Part shown: positions 34,701-47,072 of the stretch, one piece after another
How the letters are laid out: every line of letters starts with the position of its first letter
How positions within the stretch are numbered: position 1 is the first letter of the stretch
NCBI GenBank assembly: GCA_963853835.1
Contig: OY970820.1
Span: 21,755,873-21,819,872, forward strand
Reading direction: 5' to 3'
Source: Calendula officinalis
Lineage: Eukaryota > Streptophyta > Magnoliopsida > Asterales > Asteraceae
DNA length: 64,000 bases
The notes under the pieces: generated by a model
The model's database searches: none
Seen by the model: the letters and a program-made list of their open reading frames with translations, nothing else
What the model was told of the DNA's origin: nothing
Program-made: the position numbers and the translations under genes

Positions 34701-36315
34701 CTTTTTCGTTGTTGGGAGTCCTAATCGAGACTATCTTCTTCCCACATAAAATCTTTGCTTGATTCTCACCCAACCAATCCATACCTATAACTATATCAAA
34801 ACCCGCAATTTCCATGGGTAACAAATTCACCTTAAACTTTCTCCCATCTATTTCCAATTCACAATTTCGACACATATGCTGAACTATGGAGGTTTTACCA
34901 TCCGCAATTTCTATATCATAAATTTCATCAAGGAGTTCTAACGGCACATTCAACACCACAACAAAATCATGTGACACAAACGAATAAGTAGCACCCGAGT
35001 CAAATAAGATCCGGGCGGGAATAGAATTTACGAGTAGGGTACTTGAAACGACATCGTGGGCTTCTTTGGCTTCATCTCGGGTAAGTTGGAAGGACCGTCC
35101 CTTGACCTTTGTCGGCTCCGCTTTCTTTTGAGCGGTTGACACCATGGTCTCACTTCCCTTCTTCGGGCATGCATTGCTATAGTGCCCTTTTTCATGGCAC
35201 GAATAGCACTCGATTTCATCCAACGGTTTGGCCCGGCAATCCCTTGCCATATGCCCCGGCCTTCCACATTTGAAACATGATTTGGAATCCGCCAAACATT
35301 CCCCCTTGTGGTCCTTGCCACATTTCTTACATGCACCCACACTTGTTTGTTTAGAGAAGGTCGGGGTGAACTTTCCTCTCTTCACCGAACCCGAGCTCCC
35401 CTCAAACTTCCTCTTTTCAAAATTTTCAAACTTTGGCCTCTCGTTGATTCTCCTTTGGCCCACTTCCTCCACATTCCTCGCCGCACTAATAGCCTCATCT
35501 AGTGTGGCGGCCCTCTTTACTTCCAACTCATACTCCCACGGGAGTCCATTGGCATACCGAACAATCCGGGATCTCTCATCCGGATACAATCTGATCACAA
35601 ACGGGATTAACCCCGTGAACTTCCTAGTGTACTCATCGACACTAAAACCACCCTTCTTCAAATGAACAAACTCTTCTTGAAGTTTCTCCAAATTTCTCTC
35701 GGGGCAAAACTTTGCCTTCAACCGACTCACAAACTCCTCCCACATCATCTTGTACATCGCCCTTTTTCCCAATGTTTCATACAAGGTATCCCACCACACG
35801 AGGGCCTCATCCTTCAACAACCGAGAAGCATAAATCACCATATCACCGTCCTTGCATTTACTAGCTTCAAGGACTTGCTCGGTTTCACGGATCCAACGGA
35901 TCGTGACTTTTGGTTCGGAGCTACCATAGTAGTTATCGGGTTTAAAAGCCATAAAATTTTTGTACGTGCACCCCTTCCTTTCCCTCGGCTCGGGGTCACT
36001 CTCTCCTTCTTCCGTTGAGGAACTCTCGGTTTGAGCAACACTACTTGACTTGCTTTTCGTGCGGGGTGGAGATTCCTCCCGCCTTTCACGTGCCTTATGC
36101 TCATTGAGGATTCGGTTCACATCCTCGTTCACTATGTCCCTCATTTGATTGAACATAGTTTGGAGGTGTTCCACGGTGACCGGGGTGTGAGTGTTCCTAT
36201 CAACACCCGAATTCTCCACTTCGTCACGAGGTGGAGGACCAAATACCGGTTCAACAAGGTTATTCGAATCTTTCCCTTGATCAAGTGGGCCTCTTGCACT
36301 TCTAGTTCTCACCAT
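31711..36315 (-). pseudogene. Gag-pol polyprotein of gypsy A, two nonsense codons in integrase
   Basis: Likely start is the ATG at 36313-36315 (MVRTRSARG), seven codons inside the longest frame. Domains in order: gag; three CCHC-type knuckles (CKKCGKDHKGEC, CFKCGRPGHMARDC, CYSCHEKGHYSNAC); aspartic protease (LFDSGATYSFV); reverse transcriptase (FIDDILIYSK); RNase H (VVYSDDSHKGLGCVLMQ); integrase with its His/Cys zinc motif (HKSKYSIHPGSTKTYQDM to CATC) and catalytic core; and a C-terminal chromodomain-like segment (LVKWKHSLGPNLTWE). That order and the chromodomain place it among chromoviruses, probably the Tekay/Del group. TAA codons interrupt integrase at 32635-32637 and 32503-32505. Both correspond to sense codons in element B, so they are point mutations in an otherwise intact frame. 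The element cannot make full-length integrase. Confidence 0.93.
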
Positions 36316-36553
36316 TTTGCTATAATAAGACATCAATCATTTAGTAGTCAATTCATTAAAGTAACGGTGGCATTGACCGTTCCACAACCAATATGACCTA
36401 TTCCCTTAAGGTCAACCCTATCGAGCCTACACTTTAAGGTCTCAATAGCCATTTCATAAGTATCCTATGGAACCTACGGTCCTACTAGCTCAGTTTAAGT
36501 CTAGGATGGTCAACTCAACCTAGTTCACTTAAACTATAGCTCTGATACCAAGT

Positions 36554-38527
36554 TGTAACACCTCGATTTTTAAAACAACATTTAAATATCATTTAATTCA
36601 AAAATACATAATATTGTATCAACATCAAATGCCGGTTTTACAAAAACGAAAAAGGTTTCTTGTTCGAGATTATCAGAGTTTACAAAAACGGTGTTACAAA
36701 TTATATCTTAACCATAGGATAAGGACTCTAATCATCAACACCGAGCTAATCTCAACAAGGCCTCTTCTAAACGGGCCTCCTAGATCTTCGATCCCGAACC
36801 TGAGTACATAGCAAAAACTAGGGGTGCTTATCGGGCCAAAACCGAACCGAACCGAACCGAACCGATAGAACCGATAACCGATAACGATGAATTTTCAAAA
36901 CCGAAACCGAACCGATAACATGTTATCGGTTTCGGTTCGGTCATTTTAGGGCAAATGTTCATCCTTTTCCGAAAACCGAACCGAACCGATAGAACCGATA
37001 ACCGATAACGATGAATTTTCAAAACCGAAACCGAACCGATAACATGTTATCGGTTTCGGTTCGGTTCGGTTTCGGTCGGTTTTCGGTTCGGTTCGGTTTT
37101 TTCGGTCCAAATGCTCACCCCTAGCAAAAACACAAACATAATACGTGAGACAAAATTGCCTCGTGAGATACATGGGTTTTAGACCCGATAAACAATTAGT
37201 CAAATAATATCATTTAATCTTAAAATATTATTACTAAGTTTGTTTTGGGTCACTTCATCACTTTCATCATTGGCCAATGTCAAGATAATCGGAATGCCTC
37301 CAATCTATCAAGACCATCATATCCACGGTAACCGGAATGCCTCCAATCTACCGGGACTCATAGGTATTGGGTAATCGGAATGCCTCCAATCTACCACTAA
37401 CCTTAAGGTACCGTAATAACCGGAATGCCTCCAATCTACTACGGCCCTAGGGATATCATCATCGTCATCATTTCTTATCTTTTATCGTTATGAGCTTATA
37501 ACTCCATCTTTCCTTATTCAATCAATCATGTAACCATCATACAAGCAATTCATCATATATCACATAAATGACTAAATTACTTAAAGACTCGATAAAAATC
37601 ATTTAATCATAAAAACATTTACTAGCTATGTACCCAGTTTGTAAGTTCACATGTACTCACCTTAGCCAAGCTTAACCAGTTGTTGCGTTCTTTAATCACC
37701 AATATCACTTCTCGAGATTTGAATGCCTCAAATCTTCCAACCGACAATCTATTATCAAAACCAATACAATGGTTTGCATTAATCATCTATACTAACTACA
37801 TAATCCATGGCTAGTTAACTACTAGCACCATTTTCCCCAAAATTACCAAACCCTAGGTTCATAAATCACCATATTTTCGTGTACCCATAACATGACCACG
37901 TTTTCCTCGTTAAAATATCATAGATCTAAGTTATCTCACTTCCATTTAACCATTCATGAACAAATCCATAACTAGGGTTTATGATTCAAGCTTCCCTACT
38001 TGAATCTAAGACTTATAACACAAGAGATATGAAGATTTACCTTAGATCTTCAACTAGGAGCAAGAATCACCAAGATTTGATGAAGATTGAGCTCCAAGCA
38101 ACCCTTATACTCCAGAAATCGCACACACCAAAGAGAGGAGAAAAACTAGGGTTTCAAGTGACATAAATGAGGTTTTCCCCGAATTAAATGCTGGTGTCGA
38201 ACCGAGTTCGCGATCGCTAACAAGTTCGCGACGTGAACTTTTTCTCATACGCATAGTTCGCGATCGTTACTAGGTCGGGAAGTTCTTCGCGACGGATAGC
38301 CCAAATAGCTGGATCGAGTTCACGATCGCGAACATTAGTTCGCGCCGTGAACTCTCTGAACGGCCTAGGCTGCACTTTTTAATCTTTGGCTCGACCCGGT
38401 TTCGCCCATAACTTTCTCGTACGGTGTCCAAACGACATGAAACCAATTCCTACGTTCTTTAAACGATTTATCCTTATTTAACATATTTTTCTACAATTTA
38501 TTTATTTACAAAATTCGGGTCGTTACA
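36554..38527 (-). repeat. 5' LTR of gypsy A, carrying a hAT MITE
   Basis: Nearly identical to 30038-31698 apart from the inserted 305-bp element at 36819-37123. Being the 5' LTR of the minus-strand element, it would hold the promoter that drives the element; the insertion lies within it. Confidence 0.93.
36819..37123. mobile_element. hAT-type MITE inside the gypsy A LTR
   Basis: Terminal repeats TAGGGGTG and CACCCCTA are flanked by the 8-bp duplication GCAAAAAC (36811-36818 and 37124-37131). The other LTR of element A shows the empty site with one copy. The interior is almost wholly built from CCGAAC and CGGTTC motifs. A unit of about 95 bp centred on the palindrome CCGATAACATGTTATCGG occurs twice (about 36848-36942 and 36973-37069). 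No coding capacity. Confidence 0.93.
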
Positions 38528-39934
38528 ATAAATATAATCGTATAACATATAAAAAAACATATAAGAAAATCATCCTTCTAACTAGTCACACAATTGTGAC
38601 TCTAATACTTTTCTTTCCTAGCAATCATATCTAGTTATCGGGTTGTCCCCGAACTAACTAGAACCACCTTGACTTATTAACCGAAATCCATCGCCATTAA
38701 TAAGCCTCAAGATATCGGCAAGAGGGATTCGCCCAATCTACCAATACATGCCTTGCTCGCCGGACTACCTCCAGTTAGCAAGACTACTATCGTGGTTGAG
38801 TCGATGGGAATCCACCCAACTGCCCCTCACACCACACCTCATGACCGGGGGTCCCCCACATCATCACATCATCTCAACATATCATAACTCAATGGTTATG
38901 TCAATCTAGCTCTCGGCTATCACGTCTATCATCAAATAAGTTAGTTCAATACTATTATCGGTGTAACTAACTACTAACTACTAGTCTACACAATTAAGCA
39001 AATAGACCATAACACAAGTAATAAAGGTATTTCATAGGCTATGTACTCAGTAAATTTCCACACGTACTCACCTTAGCAATGAGATGCTCCAACCGAATCC
39101 TTGCCACCCAAACTCTTGCTTCACAAATTCATTGACTTTCCAAGATGTCACCGAAAGCCTAATACAATGATCACAAGATGTTCAACATCTCATACTACCA
39201 ATAATGTATCCATTAACCTCTAAATATCATTAACTAACATTTTCCCCATTATGGTGATTTACCAAACCCTAGGTTTAACCAACCCTTAAGATTTTTACCA
39301 ATCGAAATCATACACTTGTTTCCTTTGTTAATATACCATCTATTAAGTGTATACATCATTTATTCACCGTAAACCATAACCCCCAATAACTAGGGTTTCA
39401 AACCCAACCATCAAAATAAATAGATCTAAAGCTACAAAGATCAAGGAGTGAAGATATACCTTTAATCTTCACTTAGGAGTGAAATCTATCAAGCTTTGAT
39501 GAACAAATCGACCAAGATCAGCACTTGCACTCAGAAATCACCAATGGAAGAAACTAGGGTTTACTATTGCATTAAATGAGCCAAAACCCGAATTTAATGC
39601 TGCACGACCCAAGTTCACGGCGCGAACAAAGTTCGCGTCGCTAACTTCCCCCACACGCAAACTTAGCGATCGCTACCCAAACGTGAACTACTTCGCGCCC
39701 AACTGTCCAATTACCTGATAGCAGTTCCCGATCGGGAACTCCTACTTCACGGCGCGAACTATGAGTGCAGCTAGGGCTGCACTTTTCGGTCTAGGTCTCG
39801 GCCCGATTTTGCCCATAACTTCCTCAAACGGTGTCCAAATGACACGAAACCAATTCCTACGTGTTTTATATGATTTATCCATAATTATCATATTTTTGTA
39901 CATTTTATTTATTTACAAATTTTGGGTCGTTACA
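38528..39934 (-). repeat. Remainder of the 3' LTR of gypsy B (after element A)
   Basis: Continues the LTR interrupted at 30037, starting with the second copy of the ATAAA duplication, and ends GGGTCGTTACA. The TTCGCG/CGCGAA cluster at 39610-39760 parallels the one in the LTRs of A and in the solo LTR. Confidence 0.9.
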
Positions 39935-39946
39935 ACTATCTACCCC

Positions 39947-42900
39947 TTAAGAAGATTCCGTCCTCGGAATCTCATCATAGTTCACGAAATCCGGGTATAT
40001 TTTCCGAATCTCGTCATTGACTTCCCAAGTCAAATTCGGCCCAAGTGAATGCTTCCACTTGACTAACACCAATTCAATCTCTTTATTCCGAAGTTTCTTG
40101 GTTTTCGTTTCTAATATAGCCTCGGGCTCCTCGATTAACCGGTTCGGGCCGTCAACCCGCAACTCTTGCAACGGAATAATATTTTCAACTTCCCCGATAA
40201 ACTTCTTCAAATAGCTCACGTGAAAGGTGTCATGCACACCTTGAAGCTCGGGTGGAAGTTCCAACTTAAACGCTTGAAGCCCGACCCGTTTCAATATTTT
40301 AAACGGTCCAACATACCTTGGACTTAGCTTTCCTTTCTTACCAAACCGCATCACACCTTTCCAAGGTGATACTTTCAACATGACCATATCACTGACATCT
40401 AAGTCGTATGGCCTTTTCTTCAAACCCGAGTAACTTCGTTGTCTATCTTGGGCGACTTTCATGTTGGTTTGAATGATACCGATCTTTTCATTCGTCACTC
40501 TCACGATATCGGGACCCGTGAGTTTCGTTTCTCCCGCTTCTAACCAACAAGATGGAGTTCTACATTTTCTTCCATACAACGCCTCATAAGGCGGCATCTT
40601 GATAGTCGAGTGATAACTATTATTATATGAGAACTCGACTAACGGTAAGTGTTCATCCCATTTACCACCGAAATCTAGTACACACGATCTTAACATGTCT
40701 TCAACCGTTTGAATCGTTCTTTCACTTTGACCGTCGATTTGCGGATGATAAGCCGTGCTCAACCGCAACTTTGTACCCAACTCTTCTTGTAATGACCACC
40801 AAAACCTCGAGGTAAACCTCGCGTCTCTGTCGGAAACAATTGATAACGGAACCCCGTGGAGTCGAATCACCTCATCAACATACAATTTAGCCAATTTCTC
40901 AAGTGGCAACATTTCCCGAATGGCTAAAAATAACGCACTCTTGGTCAACCGGTCAACTATGACCCATATGGCATCGTGACCCTTACTCGTCTTCGGTAAC
41001 CCTACTATGAAATCCATATTTATATCTTCCCACTTCCTGGCCGGTACAACCAATGATTGAGCTACCCCGTACGGTACTTGATGCTCGGCTTTTACTTGTG
41101 CACACGTGGCACACTTCGAGATGTACTTAGCTACTCTCGTCTTCATTCCGGGCCACCAATAAACTCGTTTCATATATTGGTACGTCTTTGTACTTCCCGG
41201 GTGAATCGAATACTTTGACTTGTGCACATCATGCAACAACTCTTTTCGGATACCACCGAACTTAGGAACCCAAATACGACCGCCCACGGTCTTCAACCCT
41301 TGTGCATTTTCGAGAAAATGTTGATTCTTACCTAACCGCTCTTGTCTTAACTCTTCTTTTCCCATAACTTCTCGTTGGGCATTCTTGATTCTTTTGACAA
41401 TACTCGAGACGACTTCTATGCGTGTTAATATTCCTCGGTTCGGGTTCTCATAAACTTTTCGGCTCAAGGCGTCGACTACTACATTAGCCTTTCCCGCATG
41501 ATACACAATCTCACAATCATAATCGGCGATCAACTCGATCCACCTTCTTTGTCGCATACTAAGATCCTTTTGAGTGAATACGTATTGTAAACTTTTATGA
41601 ACCGTGTACAACGTACACCGAGTACCATACAAATAATGTCTCCACAACTTCAAGGCAAATATAATCGCCGCCAACTCCAAGTCGTGTGTCGTGTACCTCA
41701 ATTCCGCATTTTTCAATTGTCGCGAGGCATACGTGATCACCTTTCCTCTTTGCATCAACACACAACCGAGCCCTTGATTCGAAGCATCACTATAAACCAC
41801 AAAATATTCCATACCATCCGGTAATGTAAGAATAGGCGCGTTACACAACTTTTCCTTCAACAAATTAAACGCCTCTTCTTGCTTCTTCTCCCACACAAAC
41901 TTCTCACTTTTTCTCGTTAACTTCGTTAGTGGAATCGCGATTCTCGAGAAGTCTTGTATAAATCTTCGGTAATAACCGGCTAATCCGAGAAAACTTCTAA
42001 CCTCGGTAGGAGTCCTCGGAGGCTCCCAATTTGACACCGCTTCAATCTTTGAAGGATCAACTTTAATACCATCACACGTCACCACGTGACCTAAAAATTG
42101 TACTTCCCGCAACCAAAACTCACACTTCGAGAATTTAGCATACTACTTCTCCCATTTTAACACATCTAACACAAGCCTCAAATGATTTTCGTGTTCTTCC
42201 TCGGTTTTTGAATAAATCAAAATGTCGTCAATGAACACGATCAAAAACTTATCAAGAAACGGTTTACAAACCGGATTCATCAAATCCATAAAAATAGCCG
42301 GCGCGTTTGTAAGACCAAACGGCATCACTAGAAATTCATAATGACCGTAACGCGTACGAAAAGCCGTCTTCTCGGTGTCGCCTTCTTTCACCCGAACTTG
42401 GTGATAACCCGACCTCAAATCAATCTTCGAGAAATAACTAGCACCTTGCAATTGGTCGAATAAGTCGTCAATTCTCGGCAACGGGTAACGGTTCTTAATA
42501 GTTACCTTATTCAACTCTCGGTAGTCGATACACATCCTCATCGAACCGTCTTTCTTTTTGACAAATAACACCGGTGCACCCCATGGTGACGAACTCGGAC
42601 GAATAAAACCTTTGTCTAACAAATCTTGCAATTGAGTCATCAATTCTTGCATCTTGGTGGGAGCTAAACGATATGGGGCACGAGCAATCGGCGTCGCCTC
42701 CGGAACTAAATCAATCTTAAACTCGACTTGTCTCTCCGGTGGCAAACCGGGCAAGTCATCGGGAAATACCTCGGGGAAATCCCGAATAATTTTGACGTCA
42801 TCCAATACATATGCAATAAACGATGCACAACCTTTCGATATACTTTTCCTCGCCTTAATGGCGGTAATCACATTAGGCATGTGATGTCGTTTCTCCCCAT

Positions 42901-44518
42901 ACACATACACTTTCTCATTCTCGGGTGTCCTAATCGACACTATTTTCTTTCCACACAAAATCTTGGCTTGGTGCATACCCAACCAATCCATACCGATAAC
43001 CACATCAAACGCCCTAATTCCCATGGGCAACAAATCTACCTTAAACTTTCTACCGTCTATTTCTATTTCACAATTTCTATAAATACTTTCAACCATAGAA
43101 GTTTTCCCGTCGGTTACCTCTATCTCATAAACCTCGTCTAACATCTCGGACGGCACATTCAATTTACAACCGAACTCATAAGACACAAACGAATAATTGG
43201 AACCCGAATCAAACAAAATATGAGTTGGCAAGGAGTTAATGAATAGAGTACCTGACACCACATCGTGTGCCTCCTTCGCCTCCTCCCGAGTGAGTTGGAA
43301 GGATCGCCCCTTCACCTTAGCCGGCTCCACTTTCTTTTGAGCCGTAGACACCATCGACTCTATTCCCTTCTTCAGGCATACATTGCTATAATGCCCCTTT
43401 TCATGGCATGAGTAGCACTCCACATCGGCCGACAACTTGGCCTTACAATCCCGGGCTATATGCCCCATCTTGCCACAACTATAACAAGCCTTTGACTCTC
43501 CTCGGCATATGCCGGTATGATTTTTCCCGCATTTCTTGCACGGGCCAACACTTCCTTGTTTAGAGAAGCTCCCTTTCTTGAACGAACTAGAGCCTCTCTC
43601 GGCTTTCCTTTTCTCTCCCACATGAGCCCTCTTGGCAACACGTGCCTCATTCACTTCCTCAACACCCCAGGAGGCACTAATGGCCTCATCAAGTGTGACC
43701 GCCCTCTTAACCTCCAATTGGTAGTCCCACGGCAACCCACTAGCATACCAGACCACCCTCAACCTCTCATCCGAGTAGGTTTTAGCAACAAACGGGAGCA
43801 ATCCCGTGAACTCTCTCGAGTACTCCTCGATTGACAAATCACCCTTCTTAAGGGTCACGAACTTCTCGTGCATCTTTTCCAAATCCCTTTCGGGACAAAA
43901 TTTCTTTTTCAACCTCGTGGTGAATTCATCCCACGTCATTTTCTCCACCACCTCCCTTCCTAGGGTCTCATACACGATATCCCAACAAATCATGACATCT
44001 TCTTTCAAAAGTTGTGACGCATAGGTCACCATATCGGCTTCCTTACACTTGCTACTACCGATAACCCTCTCGGTTTCCCGGATCCACCTCATAGTTACTT
44101 TCGGGTCCGAACTACCCTTGTACACATTTGGCTTACATGCCATGAAGGATTTAAACGAACAACCTTCTTTCACAATGGGCCTAGCCCTAGCATCACTTTG
44201 GCCACCCGTGGAGGATTTCCCTTCCCCGGTGCCACTACCCGCGGTTCTCTCATCCGATTTAGCCTCGGATTCACGGTTTCCACCCGACCTCTCCCGGTCC
44301 CCAATAATACAGTGCACTTCTTCGGCCACCGTTCCTTTGATTTGATCAATAATAGTTTGGAGATCCGCCACGGTTACCGGAGTTCTATTAGCTCCGACCT
44401 CCGACTCACCCATTCGATGCATCGACGGTTGACTTTCTTGTTCAACCACAACCTCAACATGAGGTATCTACTCCTCCCGGCCCTCCGGGGCTCTACCACT
44501 TATACGCGTAGTCACCAT
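39947..44518 (-). pseudogene. Gag-pol polyprotein of gypsy B, two in-frame stops
   Basis: The start codon is the ATG at 44516-44518 (MVTTRISG). A TAG at codon 17 (44468-44470) closes the frame early in gag, and a second TAG at 42143-42145 falls in reverse transcriptase, where element A has Leu (KLYAKFSKCEF). The rest reads open through gag, CCHC knuckles (CKKCGKNHTGIC, CYSCGKMGHIARDC, CYSCHEKGHYSNVC), protease (LFDSGSNYSFV), reverse transcriptase (FIDDILIYSK), RNase H (VVYSDASNQGLGCVLMQ), integrase (HKSKYSIHPGSTKTYQYM to CATC, then DFIVGLPKTSK) and a chromodomain-like end (LVKWKHSLGPNLTWE). The pol part is very close to that of A, but gag and LTR differ clearly, so A and B are related families, not copies of one. 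Confidence 0.92.
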
Positions 44519-44751
44519 TTCTTTCAATCAAGACTATACGAAAGAAATTAAACATTTAGTACCTTATGTACAACCCATTAGTCGCATAAGACTCAATATC
44601 CATAATCATATCAAATTTCATCGGTCCCCTAGGTTCAACCCTAACTTAATATAAAGTCTCAAGGTCAACCTATGATCTCAAGGAATCTTATATTCCTAAT
44701 GCTACAGTCTAAGACTAGGATGGTCATCCAACCTAATTCACTTAAACAGTA

Positions 44752-44763
44752 GCTCTGATACCA
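44752..44763 (-). other. Primer-binding site of gypsy B (initiator Met tRNA)
   Basis: The complement reads TGGTATCAGAGC, matching the 3' end of plant initiator methionine tRNA, and lies three bases inside the 5' LTR boundary at 44767. Equivalent sites are at 36539-36550 (element A) and 62204-62215 (element C). Confidence 0.88.
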
Positions 44764-44766
44764 AGT

Positions 44767-46483
44767 TGTAACACCTCAATTCTTTAATACAAAACATTTG
44801 CCCAAAATAAATCATTTTTCATAAATAGAAGAACTATTCCAAAATATGGATTTACAAAAACCTTTGGTATGAAAATCAGAGTAATAAGTTTGGTGTTACA
44901 AAATAGATCAAAACCAAAGCTAAGCATAAATCCAATCTAAGTTCTTCTACTCTAGGCCCCGCATCTCTATCCATGCGTACCTAAACCTTCGATCCTGAAC
45001 CTGAGTACATAGCAAAACAACAAGGAGTACGTGAGACAAAAACGTCTCGTGAGCTACATGGGTTTAGACCCGATAATAAATATAATCGTATGACATATAA
45101 ACAAACATATAAGAAAATCATCCATCTAACTAGTCACCCTATTGTGACTCTAATACTTTGCTTTCCTAGCAATCATATCTAGTTATCAGGTTGCCCCCGA
45201 ACTAACTAGAACCACCTTGACCTATTAACCGAAATCCATCGCCATTAATAAGCCTCAAGATACCGGCAAGAGGGATTCGCCCAATCTACCAATACCTGCC
45301 TTACTTACCGGACTACCTCCAGTTAGCAAGACTACTATCGTGGTTGAGTCGATGGGAATCCACCCAACTGCCCCTCACACCACACCTCATGACCGGGGGT
45401 CCCCCGCATCATCACATCATCTCAACATATCATAACTCAATGGTTATGTCAATCTAGCTCTCGGCTATCACGTCTATCATCAAATAAGTTAGTTCAATAC
45501 TATTATTGGTATAACTAACTACTAACTACTAGTCTACACAATTAAGAAAATAGACCATAACACAAGTAATAAAGGTATTTCATAGGCTATATACTCAGTA
45601 AATTTCCACACGTACTCACCTTAGCAATGAGATGCTCCAACCGAATCCTTGCCACCCAAACTCTTGCTTCACAAATTCACCGACTTTCCAAGATGTCACC
45701 GAAAGCCTAATACAATGATCACAAGATGTTCAACATCTCATACTACCAATAATGTATCCATTAACCTCTAAATATCATTAACTAACATTTTCCCCAATTA
45801 TGGTGATTTACCAAACCCTAGGTTTAACCAACCCTTAAGATTCTTACCAATCGAAATCATACACTTGTTTCCTTTGTTAATATACCATCTATTAAGTGTA
45901 TACATCATTTATTCACCATAAACCATAACCCCCAATAACTAGGGTTTCAAACCCAACCATCAAAATACATAGATCTAAAGCTACAAAGATCAAGGAGTGA
46001 AGATATACCTTTAATCTTCACTTAGGAGTGAAATCTATCAAGCTTTGATGAACAAATCGACCAAGATCAGCACTTGCACTCAGAAATCACCAATGGAAGA
46101 AACTAGGGTTTACTATTGCATTAAATGAGCCAAAACCCGAATTTAATGCTACACGACCCAAGTTCACGGCGCGAACAAAGTTCGCGTCGCTAACTTCCCC
46201 CACACGCAAACTTAGCGATCGCTACCCAAACATGAACTACTTCGCGCCCAACTATCCAATTACCTGATAGCAGTTCCCGATCGGGAACTCCTACTTCACG
46301 GCGCGAACTATGAGTGCAGCTAGGGCTGCACTTTTCGGTCTAGGTCTCGACCCGATTTTGCCCATAACTTTCTCATACGGTGTCCAAATGACACGAAACC
46401 AATTCCTACGTGTTTTATATGACTTATCCATAATTATCATATTTTTGTACATTTTATTTATTTACAAATTTCGGATCGTTACA
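44767..46483 (-). repeat. 5' LTR of gypsy B
   Basis: Uninterrupted 1717-bp copy with TGTAAC and GTTACA ends. Near 45075 it preserves the empty target (GATAATAAATATAATCG) into which element A jumped in the other LTR, which proves the nesting. Confidence 0.93.
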
Positions 46484-46572
46484 TTTGCCCCCTATCATTG
46501 AGGTCGAGTTTTCAAGTCTCATTGTAGACATATATAGTTTAGAAATAGATTAGGATTTGCCGTTAAAAAAAA
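46484..46572 (+). mobile_element. SINE, right part (after gypsy B)
   Basis: Starts with the second TTTGC, continues through a B-box-like GAGTTTTCAAGTCTC and a body, and ends GGATTTGCCGTT followed by an A run. It completes the SINE begun at 29690. Confidence 0.65.
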
Positions 46573-46637
46573 CCTTAAATGAAGGATTACATATAATTAA
46601 ATAAAACTTTATACTAGAGTAGAGTATTGGATTAGAT

Positions 46638-47072
46638 TAGCCGTGCAAAAAAAACCCGAAACCGGAAACCGAACCGGTCAAACCCAGTTTTGACCAATAC
46701 CGGTTCATTTTTTTTTCAAACCGGCCAGTTCCCAACCGATTTGGGGTTCTTAGCTTTCGAACCGGTTTATAACCGGTTTTTAAAACCGGTTTTGACCAAA
46801 ACCAGCTGAAAATTTCTTCAATTAGTATTTGAAATTTAAAAAAAATAATAAAATAACCGGTAGAAACCAAAAAAAAAAACCGATTTTGGCCGGTTAACCG
46901 GTTTGTAACCGAACCAGTTACAATAGGTTTGGGTTTTATATGCCTAAAACCGGTTAAAACCCGAACCCGAACCGATTTGGTCAACATACCGGTTTTGTGC
47001 ATATTGACTATAACCGGTTTTGATTTCAAACCCGAACCGATTTGGTCAACATACCGGTTTTGTGCACCCCTA
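46638..47072. mobile_element. hAT-type MITE (CCGGTT-rich)
   Basis: Ends TAGCCGTGCA and, inverted, TAGGGGTGCA; flanked by the 8-bp duplication GATTAGAT (46630-46637 and 47073-47080). The interior is dominated by AACCGG/CCGGTT motifs, and the segment AACATACCGGTTTTGTGCA occurs twice near the right end. It has the same TIR type as the MITE at 36819-37123. Confidence 0.85.

Larger units (their letters stand above)
30038..38527 (-). mobile_element. Gypsy LTR retrotransposon A (chromovirus), nested in the LTR of B
   Basis: Minus orientation. TSD ATAAA at 30033-30037 and 38528-38532; the uninterrupted target can be read in the other LTR of B near 45076. LTRs are 30038-31698 (1661 bp) and 36554-38527 (1974 bp, which is 1661 after subtracting the 305-bp MITE and its 8-bp duplication). 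About nine differences are counted by eye between LTRs, roughly 0.5%. The primer-binding site complement is at 36539-36550, and a polypurine tract lies next to the 3' LTR around 31699-31715. The polyprotein has two nonsense codons in integrase. Confidence 0.95.
29724..46483 (-). mobile_element. Gypsy LTR retrotransposon B (chromovirus), interrupted by element A
   Basis: Minus orientation. TSD TTTGC at 29719-29723 and 46484-46488. Its 3' LTR is split into 29724-30037 and 38533-39934 by element A; its 5' LTR is 44767-46483. The rejoined left copy is 1716 bp and the right copy 1717 bp, both bounded by TGTAAC and TTACA. The primer-binding site TGGTATCAGAGC (complement at 44752-44763) is three bases from the 5' LTR. 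About 36 differences are counted by eye between the LTRs, about 2%. The gag-pol frame lies between 39947 and 44518 and has two in-frame stops. Confidence 0.93.

Noticed and set aside
32038..36396. Several open frames over 100 codons on the plus strand
   Set aside because: They are antisense to the gypsy A polyprotein and show no family motifs of their own.
40017..44551. Plus-strand open frames opposite gypsy B
   Set aside because: Antisense shadows of gag-pol, as judged by their position and composition.
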